In this document: in pieces, positions 37,665 to 47,401 of the stretch
How positions within the stretch are numbered: the first letter of the stretch is position 1
Layout of the letters: every line of letters begins with the position of its first letter
Origin: Hydrotalea sandarakina
GTDB taxonomy: Bacteria; Bacteroidota; Bacteroidia; Chitinophagales; Chitinophagaceae
Assembly: GCF_003254115.1 (NCBI RefSeq)
Contig: NZ_QKZV01000006.1
Span: forward strand, 62,001-126,000
Direction: 5' to 3'
Length of the DNA: 64,000 nt
Made by a program: the position numbers and the translations under genes
Notes under the pieces: generated by a model
The model's input: the letters and a program-made list of their open reading frames with translations, nothing else
The model's database searches: none
Told to the model about the DNA's origin: nothing

Positions 37665-38753
37665 ATGAGTAACGGATCTGTTTATTATCACAACTATTTA
37701 GAGTTAGACAAAATTTTAGAAAGTCAACACCCCATAAGCTTTAAACCGGGCAATGAACCGGCACATGATGAAATGCTATTTATTATTATTCATCAAGCCT
37801 ATGAACTTTGGTTTAAACAAATTTTGTTTGAACTTGACAGCATAATAAAGATTTACGAAAAAGAAACCATTAATGACAATACGGAAGACGCAGGTATCAT
37901 TTTACAAAGAATAAAACGCGTAAACAGTATTTTGCAATTACTCAACCAACAGGTGCGTATTTTAAATACCATGACACCTTTAGACTTTCTTTCATTTAGA
38001 AATTTATTGGTTCCGGCATCCGGATTTCAAAGTGTGCAATTCAGGTTAATAGAAGCTAGGTTAGGTTTAAAAATGCAGCAGCGATATCGTGCAGATTATT
38101 ATAAACGAACCAACGAGGGTGGCTTTACGCAAACAGACTACCATAAAATAAATGTAACGGAAGATGCGCCTACATTGGATATGCTGGTCAATAAATGGTT
38201 AGAAAGAATGCCTTTTCTTGCAATTGAATTATGGCAACATTTTAAACCGGAAACAATTCAACACGATAATGTTACCAATCATCCCTTTTGGAATGCGTAC
38301 AGAAATATTTATGTAAATGGCTTAAATGAATACGAAAAAAACAAAATTGCTGATTTCGATTATATTTTATTCAATATTGAACCATTCAACAGTAATCGTG
38401 AACAATTGAAATTGCTGCGCCAGCAATTTAGTCCTCAAGCATTACAAGCTGCGTTATTTATTACCCTTTATAGAAATTATCCTTTATTTCAAACTTCTTA
38501 TCAAATTATTGATGCATTAATTGAAACGGACCATTTACTAAGTACTTGGCGACATGAACATTTAACAATGGTACGTAGAATGATAGGAATGCGGGTTGGC
38601 ACAGGCAATACCAGTGGAGCAGGATATTTAGAAGGAGCAGCACAACAACACTTTATTTATAAAGATTTGGCCGGCCTTTCTACTTTTTTAGTGGAAAGTA
38701 AAAAGTTACCGGCCTTACCTAATGAAGTGTTGCAACATCTAATTTTTAAATAA
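37665..38753 (+). CDS. kynA: Tryptophan 2,3-dioxygenase
   Basis: This 362-residue heme enzyme opens the indole ring of tryptophan to N-formylkynurenine. Motifs: YHNYLELDKIL, EMLFIIIHQAYELWFKQILFELDSI, LDFLSFRNLLVPASGFQSVQFR, and LSTWRHEHLTMVRRMIGMRVGTGNTSGAGYLEGAA with the heme-ligand histidine. I start at ATG 37665 because the upstream ATG at 37623 lies in a likely promoter and adds 14 non-family residues. It works upstream of kynureninase (33389); no kynurenine formamidase was recognised between them. Confidence 0.95.
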   Translation: MSNGSVYYHNYLELDKILESQHPISFKPGNEPAHDEMLFIIIHQAYELWFKQILFELDSIIKIYEKETINDNTEDAGIILQRIKRVNSILQLLNQQVRILNTMTPLDFLSFRNLLVPASGFQSVQFRLIEARLGLKMQQRYRADYYKRTNEGGFTQTDYHKINVTEDAPTLDMLVNKWLERMPFLAIELWQHFKPETIQHDNVTNHPFWNAYRNIYVNGLNEYEKNKIADFDYILFNIEPFNSNREQLKLLRQQFSPQALQAALFITLYRNYPLFQTSYQIIDALIETDHLLSTWRHEHLTMVRRMIGMRVGTGNTSGAGYLEGAAQQHFIYKDLAGLSTFLVESKKLPALPNEVLQHLIFK

Positions 38754-38757
38754 GCAT

Positions 38758-41346
38758 TTATTGCTTCAATTTCTTTTGAATTTCACTTAAAGAGGCTATA
38801 TAAATGCTTCGACCGTGAGTACCTAAAATTATTTCATTGGCAACAGGTTGAATGGCAATATCATGTACCGGTATGCTATAAGGCAATCCTTTGTTCCAGG
38901 CCATAAAACTATTGCCGTTATTATTGCTGACATATAAACCACCATCGGTACCAACATAAATTATGTTTGGCAACTTGTTATCTTCTTTTACCACATTAAT
39001 TGATTCATAGGGCAAATCATTACCAATAGACTTCCAATGCTTCCCATAATCTTCACTTACGAATAAATATGGTTTAAAATCATCATTTCGATATCCGTTC
39101 AAACTTACATAAACCCTACCCTCTTTATATGCACTGGCTGTAACTCTGCTAACGTATAAGCCTTTGGGTAGGCCTTCATTAATAGATTGCCAAGTATAAC
39201 CATCATCAAAACTTATATGCAATGAGCCATCATCTGCACCTGCATACAACATTCCAAATCTTAAGGGGCTTTCACTAATTGTAGTTAAAGTGCCAAAAGG
39301 TACATTGCCCTGAGGGGGATTAGTGGTTAAGTCGTTACTAATAGTTTCTAAATGTTCGCCCCTGTGCATGGAACGCTGAAATTTATTACTACCATAGTAT
39401 AAAATATCCTGATTATGCCTACTTAACAAAATGGGTGTTTGCCAGTTAAAGCGCAAAGGCTCTTCGCCCAAATCGGCATGGGGGTGAATATAAATAGTGG
39501 AATCAGATTTTTCATTTTTTTCATCAGCTGCTGTTACGTTTAAATGATTATCCTCAGGTGCAGCATCTGCATCAGGTTCATCAACGGAAGCGCGTTTATG
39601 TTTGTTGCTACGCATATAGTTACCAAATTGATAGCCTGAATAAACTGTTGTATTATCGCGCCAATCTACTTGCACTTGCATACCATCTCCCCCATTAATA
39701 GGTTTAAATGCATAATCGCCACTGGCCATCCATCCCGGATTCTCTTGATGATTAGATGGCCCATACCAACTGCCGTTATCTTGCAAACCTCCATACACAT
39801 TATATGGTTTCGCCATATCGAAAGTAACAGAATAAAATTGCCCAACTGAGGGAGTATTGGCTTTAAACCAGTGCTCGCCATCATCATAGGTAATATTGCA
39901 TCCAGCATCATTGCCAATAATGATGTGGCTGTCATTTTTGGGGTTTAACCATGCCACATGATGATCGGCATGAGTTAATGCATTATTAATCGGTTTAAAT
40001 GTTTTACCGCCATCTTCACTTAGTTCAATATCAAAACCGGTAATAACTACCTTATTATCATTTGCCGGACTTACAAATATTTTTCCAAAATAATAACCGT
40101 AAGTATTATACAATTTCAGTTGCTTTTCATTCATTTTTTTCCAGGTTTTACCTGCATCTTCACTTCTGTACACTTCACAACCTATAATTGGTGTATTAAA
40201 TAATGCGGCATTAGCATCCATTAAATAATCCCAAATACAAGAGGGCTTCAACGTACCATTACTCACTTTTTCTTTAATATTTTCAGCTGTGTATTTTTCT
40301 GGGAAACCATTGCGGCGAATACGCAAAAACGCATTAAACTTTTTATTATCTAGTGCTAAGAATTGCTCTTTTGTTAAATTTTTAAAATCGTTAATGGTGT
40401 ATTTACTGGTATCGGTATGTTTTTTTGCAGTATCGGGTAAATGAAAATTATTATCTACAACCGCATAAACCCAATTAGGGTGTTGATAGGCAGTTGCAAT
40501 GCCTATTCTTCCAACTCCTTTTCCAACCGGAAATCCGGCTCCGTTAGTAGTAACTAAATGCCAGCTATTTCCACCATCAGTACTTTTATAAATGCCACTG
40601 GAAGCTCCACTTTCTTCAAAATTGGATGCTGTTCTGGTTCGGTACCAGGCAGCCGCATACAATACAGAAGCATTATTAGGTTGAATATCTAAATCAACCA
40701 CCCCGGTATTATCATTCACAAACAAAGTTTGCTTCCAAGTTTTTCCGCCATCAGTAGTTTTATAAACACCTCTTTCCTTGTTGGGCGAATACAAATGACC
40801 TAATACGGCTACCCATGCTATATTTTTATTGGAAGGATGTAACACAATTTTTCCAATATGATGGCTTTCAGGCAAACCCATATATTGCCAACTTTTACCT
40901 TTATTTACTGATTTATATATACCTAAGCCGGCATACGATGAACGACTGCTATTAACCTCGCCGGTGCCTACCCATATTGTTCCTGAAGACCAATCAACTG
41001 CAATAGCACCAATCGTAATAACATTGGCACTATCAAATACGGGTGTAAAACTTTGGCCATTATTATGTGTATACCATAATCCACCCGTTGCATATGCTAC
41101 ATAAAACTCATTTGGATTAGCAGGATTAACCGCCAAATCAACCACCCTACCACTCATAATACTGGGCCCTATATTTCGAAAAGCTACATCATTTATGGTT
41201 GACTGACGAATTAAATCCGATTTTTTTTCAAGCCCTTTTATCCGTTCATTAGCAGGAGTTGGGGCAATTTGAGCAAAGCTGCTAACTGCCAGTAATAAAC
41301 AAATAGCAACAAGCATTAATTTTTGCATATTCTTTCTCATTTGCAT
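38758..41346 (-). CDS. Secreted BNR/VPS10-like beta-propeller protein
   Basis: This 862-residue protein has a signal peptide (to about residue 26, SSFAQ). It contains many sortilin/BNR-like repeats with the S-x-D-x-G-x-x-W signature: KSVNKGKSWQ, KTTDGGKTWK, KSTDGGNSWH, RSEDAGKTWK, SEDGGKTFK, SFDDGYTWQ, SEDYGKHWK. These predict two seven-bladed propellers. GGLWYTHNNGQSF and the ITYDDGEHWF loop are typical of Bacteroidota exo-proteins annotated as glycosyl hydrolase or sortilin-like. No catalytic residues can be assigned, so binding or scaffolding is as likely as hydrolysis. ATGs at 41340 and 41328 are alternative starts. Confidence 0.84.
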   Translation of the reverse strand: MQMRKNMQKLMLVAICLLLAVSSFAQIAPTPANERIKGLEKKSDLIRQSTINDVAFRNIGPSIMSGRVVDLAVNPANPNEFYVAYATGGLWYTHNNGQSFTPVFDSANVITIGAIAVDWSSGTIWVGTGEVNSSRSSYAGLGIYKSVNKGKSWQYMGLPESHHIGKIVLHPSNKNIAWVAVLGHLYSPNKERGVYKTTDGGKTWKQTLFVNDNTGVVDLDIQPNNASVLYAAAWYRTRTASNFEESGASSGIYKSTDGGNSWHLVTTNGAGFPVGKGVGRIGIATAYQHPNWVYAVVDNNFHLPDTAKKHTDTSKYTINDFKNLTKEQFLALDNKKFNAFLRIRRNGFPEKYTAENIKEKVSNGTLKPSCIWDYLMDANAALFNTPIIGCEVYRSEDAGKTWKKMNEKQLKLYNTYGYYFGKIFVSPANDNKVVITGFDIELSEDGGKTFKPINNALTHADHHVAWLNPKNDSHIIIGNDAGCNITYDDGEHWFKANTPSVGQFYSVTFDMAKPYNVYGGLQDNGSWYGPSNHQENPGWMASGDYAFKPINGGDGMQVQVDWRDNTTVYSGYQFGNYMRSNKHKRASVDEPDADAAPEDNHLNVTAADEKNEKSDSTIYIHPHADLGEEPLRFNWQTPILLSRHNQDILYYGSNKFQRSMHRGEHLETISNDLTTNPPQGNVPFGTLTTISESPLRFGMLYAGADDGSLHISFDDGYTWQSINEGLPKGLYVSRVTASAYKEGRVYVSLNGYRNDDFKPYLFVSEDYGKHWKSIGNDLPYESINVVKEDNKLPNIIYVGTDGGLYVSNNNGNSFMAWNKGLPYSIPVHDIAIQPVANEIILGTHGRSIYIASLSEIQKKLKQ

Positions 41347-41419
41347 TGGTTAAAGTATGTTTTGGTTTATGACTACTTTTCTCAAAAAAAAGTACATTCG
41401 TACGACTAATATACAATTT

Positions 41420-42124
41420 ATGCGCTTGTTACTGATACCACTCATCCTTCTTTTTTACAACAATACAAATGCGCAATGCAAAATCTATAGACTATCTGAT
41501 AGAGGCGATACCTTGAATTGTATAGATATGAATAATAAAAAGCAGGGCAAATGGAAAATTCATGTTGATGAATTGAGAGGTGAACCGGGTTTTGAAGAAG
41601 AAGGTGAATACAAAGACAATTTAAAAGAAGGCAAATGGCGCAGATACAGTTTAATGGGCGATTTAATTGCCATTGAAAATTACAGATGGGGTAATAAAGA
41701 TGGCGAACAAGAGTATTTTTATAACGGGTCGTTGGAACATACAGAAAGTTGGAAAGCCATTGATCCGCAAAAAAAATTTGACACCATATTTGTACAAGAT
41801 TTAAATGATGAGTACAAAGTAGATAAGAAAATAATTAAGGTAAATGCTTATGCAGTAAAGGATGGCATTTGGAAATATTACAGACCCGGCGCCAATACAC
41901 TCATAAGAACAGAAACTTATAATTATGATGTATTGGTAAAACCACAAACGGTAAAACTAAATAATAACAACCCAATAACCGATACCACTACTAACCCTTT
42001 ATTAAAAGATAGCTTACCTACTTCAAACCCCAACACCAAAAAACCGAAGGAGATTTTACAATTTGAAAAAAAACATAAAAACAATTCAAAAATTAAAGTA
42101 CGAGATGGTTCAACGGGTAATTAA
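41420..42124 (+). CDS. Secreted MORN-like repeat protein
   Basis: This 234-residue protein starts at ATG 41420, which gives a signal peptide (MRLLLIPLILLFYNNTNAQ); earlier in-frame ATGs lack one. It has several G-x-W/Y repeats resembling MORN or YwqK-like modules: KQGKWKIHV, EGEYKDNLKEGKWRRY, NKDGEQEYFYNG and VKDGIWKYYRPG. The C-terminal 60 residues are lysine/asparagine-rich and low complexity. Such repeats often mediate envelope interactions, but no specific role can be assigned. It ends at a shared terminator with the M16 pair. Confidence 0.75.
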   Translation: MRLLLIPLILLFYNNTNAQCKIYRLSDRGDTLNCIDMNNKKQGKWKIHVDELRGEPGFEEEGEYKDNLKEGKWRRYSLMGDLIAIENYRWGNKDGEQEYFYNGSLEHTESWKAIDPQKKFDTIFVQDLNDEYKVDKKIIKVNAYAVKDGIWKYYRPGANTLIRTETYNYDVLVKPQTVKLNNNNPITDTTTNPLLKDSLPTSNPNTKKPKEILQFEKKHKNNSKIKVRDGSTGN

Positions 42125-42144
42125 AACTGAAATGCTAAAAATAA

Positions 42145-42176
42145 AAAATGGGTAACTAAATTAAGTTACCCATTTT
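42145..42176. terminator. Bidirectional terminator with a perfect 13-bp stem
   Basis: AAAATGGGTAACT (42145-42157) pairs fully with AGTTACCCATTTT (42164-42176) across a six-base loop, with A/T runs at the stem base. It lies between the convergent MORN-like gene and M16 peptidase genes. Confidence 0.82.
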
Positions 42177-42208
42177 GATGTTGGAGATAAGAGAAATTAA
42201 ATCGGTAT

Positions 42209-44278
42209 TTAATTAAAATCTGCGGCTTTGAGTCCTTGGTTCACTTTTACCTCATCAACATTCAACTCAATTTTTAAACGCCCTTGATCTACTACCGTTT
42301 TCATTGGAATCATTAATCCATTGTAGGCTTTGTAATCGTGATAATAAGTTTGTATAACCATTTTACCGGCAGGTCCGGCATCTTTTTCACTAACCGACTT
42401 TAATTTCAATCCGGAATTTACATCGTAATAGTTGGTAACAATTCTGCCTCTAGGAGATTTAATTTCAACTGCGTAAGCATCTTTACCATCAACCGGTTCA
42501 ATATCCTTTACAGTAAATACATAACCCGGTTTACTTAAATAATATGCTTCAGGAAGCATGGAGCCTTGCTCATCCATTTCTTCTTTATCGTCATCTTTCA
42601 ATGGCTGATTTTGACCTTGCGCAGTAACGGAATAGTTGCCATCTTTAATTAATTGTTTTTGCAACATCATTCCTTGAATAGATAAAGTTTGCTCAAAATA
42701 ACCGGGGAATAAGAACTTTTGAACAAATTGTAATGATTGCCCCATTGCAGCTGCATTTCCTTTTATTTCTAAATCTTTCATATTGGCTAAAGCGGCATTA
42801 CCCATAGCAGCGGCTGCTTTTTCTATAATGCTTTTGCCGCTTACATTCGCATCGGCCTTTTTAACAACCGGTGCTGCAACAGGGTTTCCTTCTGCATTAT
42901 AATATTGTATTGTTCCATATTTCTCTAACCCGTTTACAATTTGTTTGGCATTACCCACAATTACCGTATACATATGTTGCGGCTGAATATACTTTTGCGC
43001 CATTTGCATAACGGTAGCGGCATTTACAGCAGCTATATTCTTCAAATAATTCTGATAATAATCAGAAGGTAAATGATAAATGGCTTCATTTAATGCAAAA
43101 TTGGCAACAGTAGCTGGGTTTTCAAGGCTTCTTGCAAAAGCACCGCTTAAGGTATTTTTACTTAATTCCAATTCTTCATTACTTACTTCATTGGTTCTAA
43201 TGCGTTCAAACTCTTTTAAAAATTCGCCCACTGCACTATCGGTCTTTTCATTACGCACTGAGGCCTCGGCATTGAAGCTGCCAATTAACTTATCGGGATT
43301 AACTGAACTATATGCACCATATGTAAATCCATGCTTTTCACGTAAATTCATAAATAACCTTGCAGAGGAACCCCCACCCAAAATATCGTTCATAATACGA
43401 ACGGGAATTACATCCGGTTCACCGGGTTTTAACGGTTCGGTTTGAACAAAGTTGATAACACTTTGAACAGAAACAGGTCGATCAACAATTGCTATAATGG
43501 GTTTTTCAGGATTTTTGGGCATTGGATATGTCATTTTAGGAACATCGCCCCTTTCCCATTTTCCAAAATAGGTTTCCGCTAAGTCTTTTGCTTCATCTTT
43601 TGTAATATCACCCACAAAAACCAAGTAACTGATGTTGGGTTTCCAATAAGTGGCAAAATATTTTTTAATATCATCTGCAGTAACATTTTTAACTGTACTA
43701 TCTGTTTCAATTTCGCCATAAGGGTGATTTGAACCATATAACAACTTGCTCACTACATTACCGGCAATGGAATTAGGATCTTCCTTGCTTTGTGCTAATC
43801 CGGAAAGCTCTTGTTTTTTTATTTTTTCTAATTGATCATTTGGGAAAGATGGATGAAAAACAATATCGGCCATTAAAGCAAACAACTTTTTAAAATTACT
43901 GCTTAACGAAGAACCGCCTATACTGGTGGAAGTTGCATAAATATTTCCACCTAAAAAATCAATGGCATCATCCAAAGCTGCTTTGTTCATTGTGGTGGTA
44001 CCGCTGCGCAATAACTGTCCTGCCATACTGGTTAATCCTGCTTTATTACCCTCAAGCAAGGGGTCGCGATTAACGGTTAATGAAACAGAAACGCGAGGTA
44101 ATTTTGTATTTCTAACCACAATTACCTGCAAACCATTATTTAAAGTAAAGTTTTCAGTTTTGCCTATTTCAATTGTTTTGGCAGGGCCGGGTGGTGGTGG
44201 AACAGATCGATTAATAGTTATCTGCCCCAATAATGCCATAGGGGCAAGAAATAATATAGCAACTAATATTTTTTTCAT
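42209..44278 (-). CDS. M16 family peptidase subunit lacking the zinc motif
   Basis: This 689-residue secreted protein is read from ATG 44278, giving a signal peptide (MKKILVAILFLAPMALLG). It has two M16 domains (NGLQVIVVRNTKLPRVSV, then MNDILGGGSSARLFMNLREKHGFTYGAYS) and an extra C-terminal region of about 200 residues. The HxxEH zinc motif is absent where it should be; the aligned segment reads TSMAGQLLRSG. It therefore pairs with the catalytic M16 gene just upstream (45663-44326), as in the alpha/beta subunits of mitochondrial processing peptidase. The C-terminal extension resembles a lipoprotein-carrier-like beta fold (FPGYFEQTLSIQGMM, YYDVNSGLKLKSV), which is a weak call. Confidence 0.9.
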   Translation of the reverse strand: MKKILVAILFLAPMALLGQITINRSVPPPPGPAKTIEIGKTENFTLNNGLQVIVVRNTKLPRVSVSLTVNRDPLLEGNKAGLTSMAGQLLRSGTTTMNKAALDDAIDFLGGNIYATSTSIGGSSLSSNFKKLFALMADIVFHPSFPNDQLEKIKKQELSGLAQSKEDPNSIAGNVVSKLLYGSNHPYGEIETDSTVKNVTADDIKKYFATYWKPNISYLVFVGDITKDEAKDLAETYFGKWERGDVPKMTYPMPKNPEKPIIAIVDRPVSVQSVINFVQTEPLKPGEPDVIPVRIMNDILGGGSSARLFMNLREKHGFTYGAYSSVNPDKLIGSFNAEASVRNEKTDSAVGEFLKEFERIRTNEVSNEELELSKNTLSGAFARSLENPATVANFALNEAIYHLPSDYYQNYLKNIAAVNAATVMQMAQKYIQPQHMYTVIVGNAKQIVNGLEKYGTIQYYNAEGNPVAAPVVKKADANVSGKSIIEKAAAAMGNAALANMKDLEIKGNAAAMGQSLQFVQKFLFPGYFEQTLSIQGMMLQKQLIKDGNYSVTAQGQNQPLKDDDKEEMDEQGSMLPEAYYLSKPGYVFTVKDIEPVDGKDAYAVEIKSPRGRIVTNYYDVNSGLKLKSVSEKDAGPAGKMVIQTYYHDYKAYNGLMIPMKTVVDQGRLKIELNVDEVKVNQGLKAADFN

Positions 44279-44325
44279 ATATCCGGTTTTTTTAATTAAA
44301 TGTTTAAAACAGAAATGTAGTATCA

Positions 44326-45663
44326 TTACTTTTTAAGGTATTGACTTTTGGTACCTTTAGGTACGTAGTATAAAACCACTCTGTTGTCTTTTACCAAATA
44401 TTTTTTGGCAACAGCTAAAACATCTTCCCTGGTTACATCATCTAATTTTTTAATTTCTGTATTAATCAAATTAGCATCACCAAAATATACTTGATAATTT
44501 GCAAGCGATTCTGCAATACCTTGCATGGTGCTATTTCGAGTAACAAATTGTGTATTAATTTGATTTTTTACTTTTTGAAATTCATGCTCACTTACTAAAC
44601 CGGTTTTTAAGGCATTGACAACAGAATCCATATTTTTTTCCAATACCTGTGGTTGAATACCTGCATTGGCAATACTGTAAATAATGAATAAGCCGGCATC
44701 TTCTAATGCATAATTAAATGCACCTGTAGCCACAGCCAATTGTTTTTGATCAACTATTACTTTATTCAGTTGTGCAGAATTACCGCCTGAAAGTATGGTA
44801 CTTAATACGTTAAATGCATAATAATCTTTAGTACCTTGTTTGGGTGCTCTATAAGCCTCTATTACTGCAGGCAATTGAATATTATCTTCAATTACGTCTC
44901 TAACTTCACCACCCAAAGGGGGTTCCGTTATATTAGGCCTTGGAATAGGTGCGGTACCTTTTGGAATAGGTCCGAAATAAGCTTCTATCAGTTTTTTTGT
45001 TTCGGGAATATCTATATCACCTGCAATGGATAACACCGCATTATTGGGCACATAAAATGTTTTATAAAACTGTATGAACTCATCTAATTTAGCAGCATTT
45101 AAATCATCCATACTACCAATGGGTTGATATTTATATGGATGCACTTTGAATGCACGTTTAAAAATTTCACCAATTATACTTCCATAAGGTTGGTTATCAA
45201 TACGGGTTCTTTTTTCTTCTTTAACAACTTCACGTTGTGTATTTACTCCAACCTGCTCAATTTTAGCATGCATCATTCTTTCGCTTTCTAACCACAATGC
45301 CAATTGCAATTGATTGGCAGGCAACACTTCATAATAATAAGTACGATCTTGTGTTGTGTTGGCATTATTGGTTCCGCCGGCATTGCTGATGTATTTCATA
45401 AACTCGCCACGCTTAATGTTATCACTTCCTTCAAACATTAAATGCTCAAAAAAATGAGCAAAACCGGTACGGCCGGGCAATTCATTTTTAGAACCAACGT
45501 GGTATAATACGCCAACAGCTACTACCGGCGCTGTTTTATCACGATGTAAAATAACAGTTAACCCATTGGGCAGTTTGTATTCATCAAACTCAATTTTGCG
45601 TTCCTGAGCGCGTAATTGTGAAAAAAGCAGAAGAATTACTGCAGTTACAAAAGTTTTTTTCAT
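44326..45663 (-). CDS. M16 family zinc metallopeptidase, catalytic subunit
   Basis: This 445-residue secreted protein is read from ATG 45663 (a TTG two codons earlier is possible). It has a signal peptide ending QLRAQ. The inverted zinc motif HFFEH occurs in GFAHFFEHLMFEGSDN, with the downstream glutamate in the EKRTRIDNQPYG region. The C-domain contains LSTILSGGNSAQLNKVI. It is followed after 47 bases by the inactive partner subunit. Together they probably form a periplasmic clamshell peptidase degrading small peptides. Confidence 0.94.
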   Translation of the reverse strand: MKKTFVTAVILLLFSQLRAQERKIEFDEYKLPNGLTVILHRDKTAPVVAVGVLYHVGSKNELPGRTGFAHFFEHLMFEGSDNIKRGEFMKYISNAGGTNNANTTQDRTYYYEVLPANQLQLALWLESERMMHAKIEQVGVNTQREVVKEEKRTRIDNQPYGSIIGEIFKRAFKVHPYKYQPIGSMDDLNAAKLDEFIQFYKTFYVPNNAVLSIAGDIDIPETKKLIEAYFGPIPKGTAPIPRPNITEPPLGGEVRDVIEDNIQLPAVIEAYRAPKQGTKDYYAFNVLSTILSGGNSAQLNKVIVDQKQLAVATGAFNYALEDAGLFIIYSIANAGIQPQVLEKNMDSVVNALKTGLVSEHEFQKVKNQINTQFVTRNSTMQGIAESLANYQVYFGDANLINTEIKKLDDVTREDVLAVAKKYLVKDNRVVLYYVPKGTKSQYLKK

Positions 45664-45791
45664 TTGCAAGGAATTTGTTGTAAATAAAATTAATCATCGG
45701 CAAAAAAACGTATTTAATTTTCTATTCATAAAGCAGGGCAGAATAAATACATTTTTTTAGCAATTTATAAGAAAAAATATATCCAAAAAAA

Positions 45792-46700
45792 TTATTTTTT
45801 ATAATTTAACCATTCCAAAATCAACTTATCTGAAATTTGTTGAGGAGCGTACCACTGAATGGCATCATCTTTCTTAAACCAGGTTAATTGTCGCTTTGCA
45901 TAATGGCGAGTGTTTAACTGTATTAACGAAATAGCTTTATCCAGTGAAACAAAACCATTTAAGTAATCAAACAGTTCTTTGTAGCCAACGGTTTGTAACG
46001 CATTTAAATGTTGCAAGGGTTGTAGTTGTTTTACTTCTTCCAACAAACCTTCCTCCATCATTGCCAAAACACGAGTATTAATTCTTTCATACAATGCTGC
46101 ACGTGGCATTTCTAAGCCAATTTTCAATATACGAAAAGGTCGTTCTACCGGTGTATTTGAACGATAATAAAGAATGGATTTACCTGTTGCTTTTACTACC
46201 TCTAATGCACGCATTAATCTATGCGGATTTTGTTGTTCACCTTTTTGCCAATATTCAGCATCATACTGCTGAATTTGTTGCTGCAACCAGCTTAATCCCT
46301 TTGATTCAAAATTTTGTATGATTTCTTTGCGGATACTCGGATCAATATTGGGCATTGCATCTAACCCATTGCAAAAAGCATTTACATACAAGCCACTGCC
46401 ACCTACCATTACTGCAACATTATGCTGATTGAAAATTTGATTGGCAGCTGATAATGCGTATTGCTCAAAAAGGGCGGCATTTACTTCATCGGAAATACTG
46501 TGTGAATTAATAAAATAATGGGGTACTAATGCCAGTTCTTGTTCCGTTGGTTTTGCTACACCAATATTCATTTCACGAAAACATTGCCTAGAATCTGCGG
46601 AAATAATTTCTGTATGTAACAATTGGGCAACACGCAAAGCAAGTGCGGTTTTACCCACCGCAGTAGGGCCAACAATTACAATGATTAATGGTTTTAACAA
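45792..46700 (-). CDS. miaA: tRNA dimethylallyltransferase
   Basis: This 302-residue enzyme transfers a dimethylallyl group to adenosine 37 of tRNAs reading UNN codons. It has the P-loop GPTAVGKT at residues 11-18, DSRQCFREMNIGVAKPT, GGSGLYVNAF, the NPHRLMRALEV helix, and the C-terminal NTRHYAKRQLTWFKKD block. Length is typical. It follows a pRiA4b ORF-3-like gene by 35 bases on the same strand. Confidence 0.95.
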   Translation of the reverse strand: MLKPLIIVIVGPTAVGKTALALRVAQLLHTEIISADSRQCFREMNIGVAKPTEQELALVPHYFINSHSISDEVNAALFEQYALSAANQIFNQHNVAVMVGGSGLYVNAFCNGLDAMPNIDPSIRKEIIQNFESKGLSWLQQQIQQYDAEYWQKGEQQNPHRLMRALEVVKATGKSILYYRSNTPVERPFRILKIGLEMPRAALYERINTRVLAMMEEGLLEEVKQLQPLQHLNALQTVGYKELFDYLNGFVSLDKAISLIQLNTRHYAKRQLTWFKKDDAIQWYAPQQISDKLILEWLNYKK

Positions 46701-46735
46701 TGCCGATTATTTTAAAACTATTGGCAAAAAATATA

Positions 46736-47302
46736 CTAAAAATCATCGTCCATTTGTCCTTCAGCATCTTCAGCATCTTCTTCTGCATCGTTTTCATCAT
46801 CGGCATCTTCGCCAAAACCATCTGCTGCTTCAGACAAATCATACTTTTCTTCAATGTCTGCAAATTTCTCTCCCAACAGTGATTTGGTGCCGTATTGCTG
46901 AGGACCTATACCTTCAACCCTTGTAACTAAAGGATATACCAGCTTTGGGTTTTCTTCTTTTATAATTTGAATTAAGGCTATGAGAAACACCCAATTTTTA
47001 TTAAAATCATATACATATATGAATTTTTGATTGGGATCTTTGATTTCACTGCCAATGGTAGTATCGGCCATTAATAATGGCGGCACCACATAAGTTTTAT
47101 CATATACCTCGAGCGATATTTCTCTTCCGCGCTGCCAGGCATCATTGCTACGATAAAAAGTTGCCTGATGCTTGTTATCAAACTCATATGCTTTTAATAT
47201 GGCCAAATGTAAATCCAAAAAATGTTGTGTATGCTTTATGGCTATATCGCGATAAACAGCATCATCCTCTTCTAAGTAAACCCTAAATTTTAAAACGGCC
47301 AT
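46736..47302 (-). CDS. pRiA4b ORF-3-like protein with acidic tail
   Basis: This 188-residue protein carries a plasmid pRiA4b ORF-3-like domain (LKFRVYLEEDDAVYRDIAIKHTQHFLDLHLAILKAYEFD, then ATFYRSNDAWQRGREI and FIYVYDFNKNWVFLIAL). The domain has no established biochemical activity. The last 30 residues are almost purely aspartate, glutamate and alanine. It lies just upstream of miaA, with no transposon sequence nearby, so despite the family name it looks chromosomal. A nucleic-acid- or protein-binding adaptor role is speculation. Confidence 0.8.
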   Translation of the reverse strand: MAVLKFRVYLEEDDAVYRDIAIKHTQHFLDLHLAILKAYEFDNKHQATFYRSNDAWQRGREISLEVYDKTYVVPPLLMADTTIGSEIKDPNQKFIYVYDFNKNWVFLIALIQIIKEENPKLVYPLVTRVEGIGPQQYGTKSLLGEKFADIEEKYDLSEAADGFGEDADDENDAEEDAEDAEGQMDDDF

Positions 47303-47401
47303 ATCAATTGTATTTGAAGTTAATTATATAAATCAATGAATTGCTAGCTTCATGAATATTGGAAACATGGAATTAAGGTTTCAAAGAAACGAAAAAAAAT
47401 T

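Noticed and set aside
41392-41403. Short inverted repeat GTAC-ATTC-GTAC upstream of the MORN-like gene
   Set aside because: A four-base arm is too short and no second copy or regulator is nearby, so chance is the simpler explanation.
43080-43445. A 121-codon plus-strand open frame
   Set aside because: It lies wholly inside the M16 peptidase gene on the opposite strand and shows no protein-family features. The same applies to the frame at 43962-44336.
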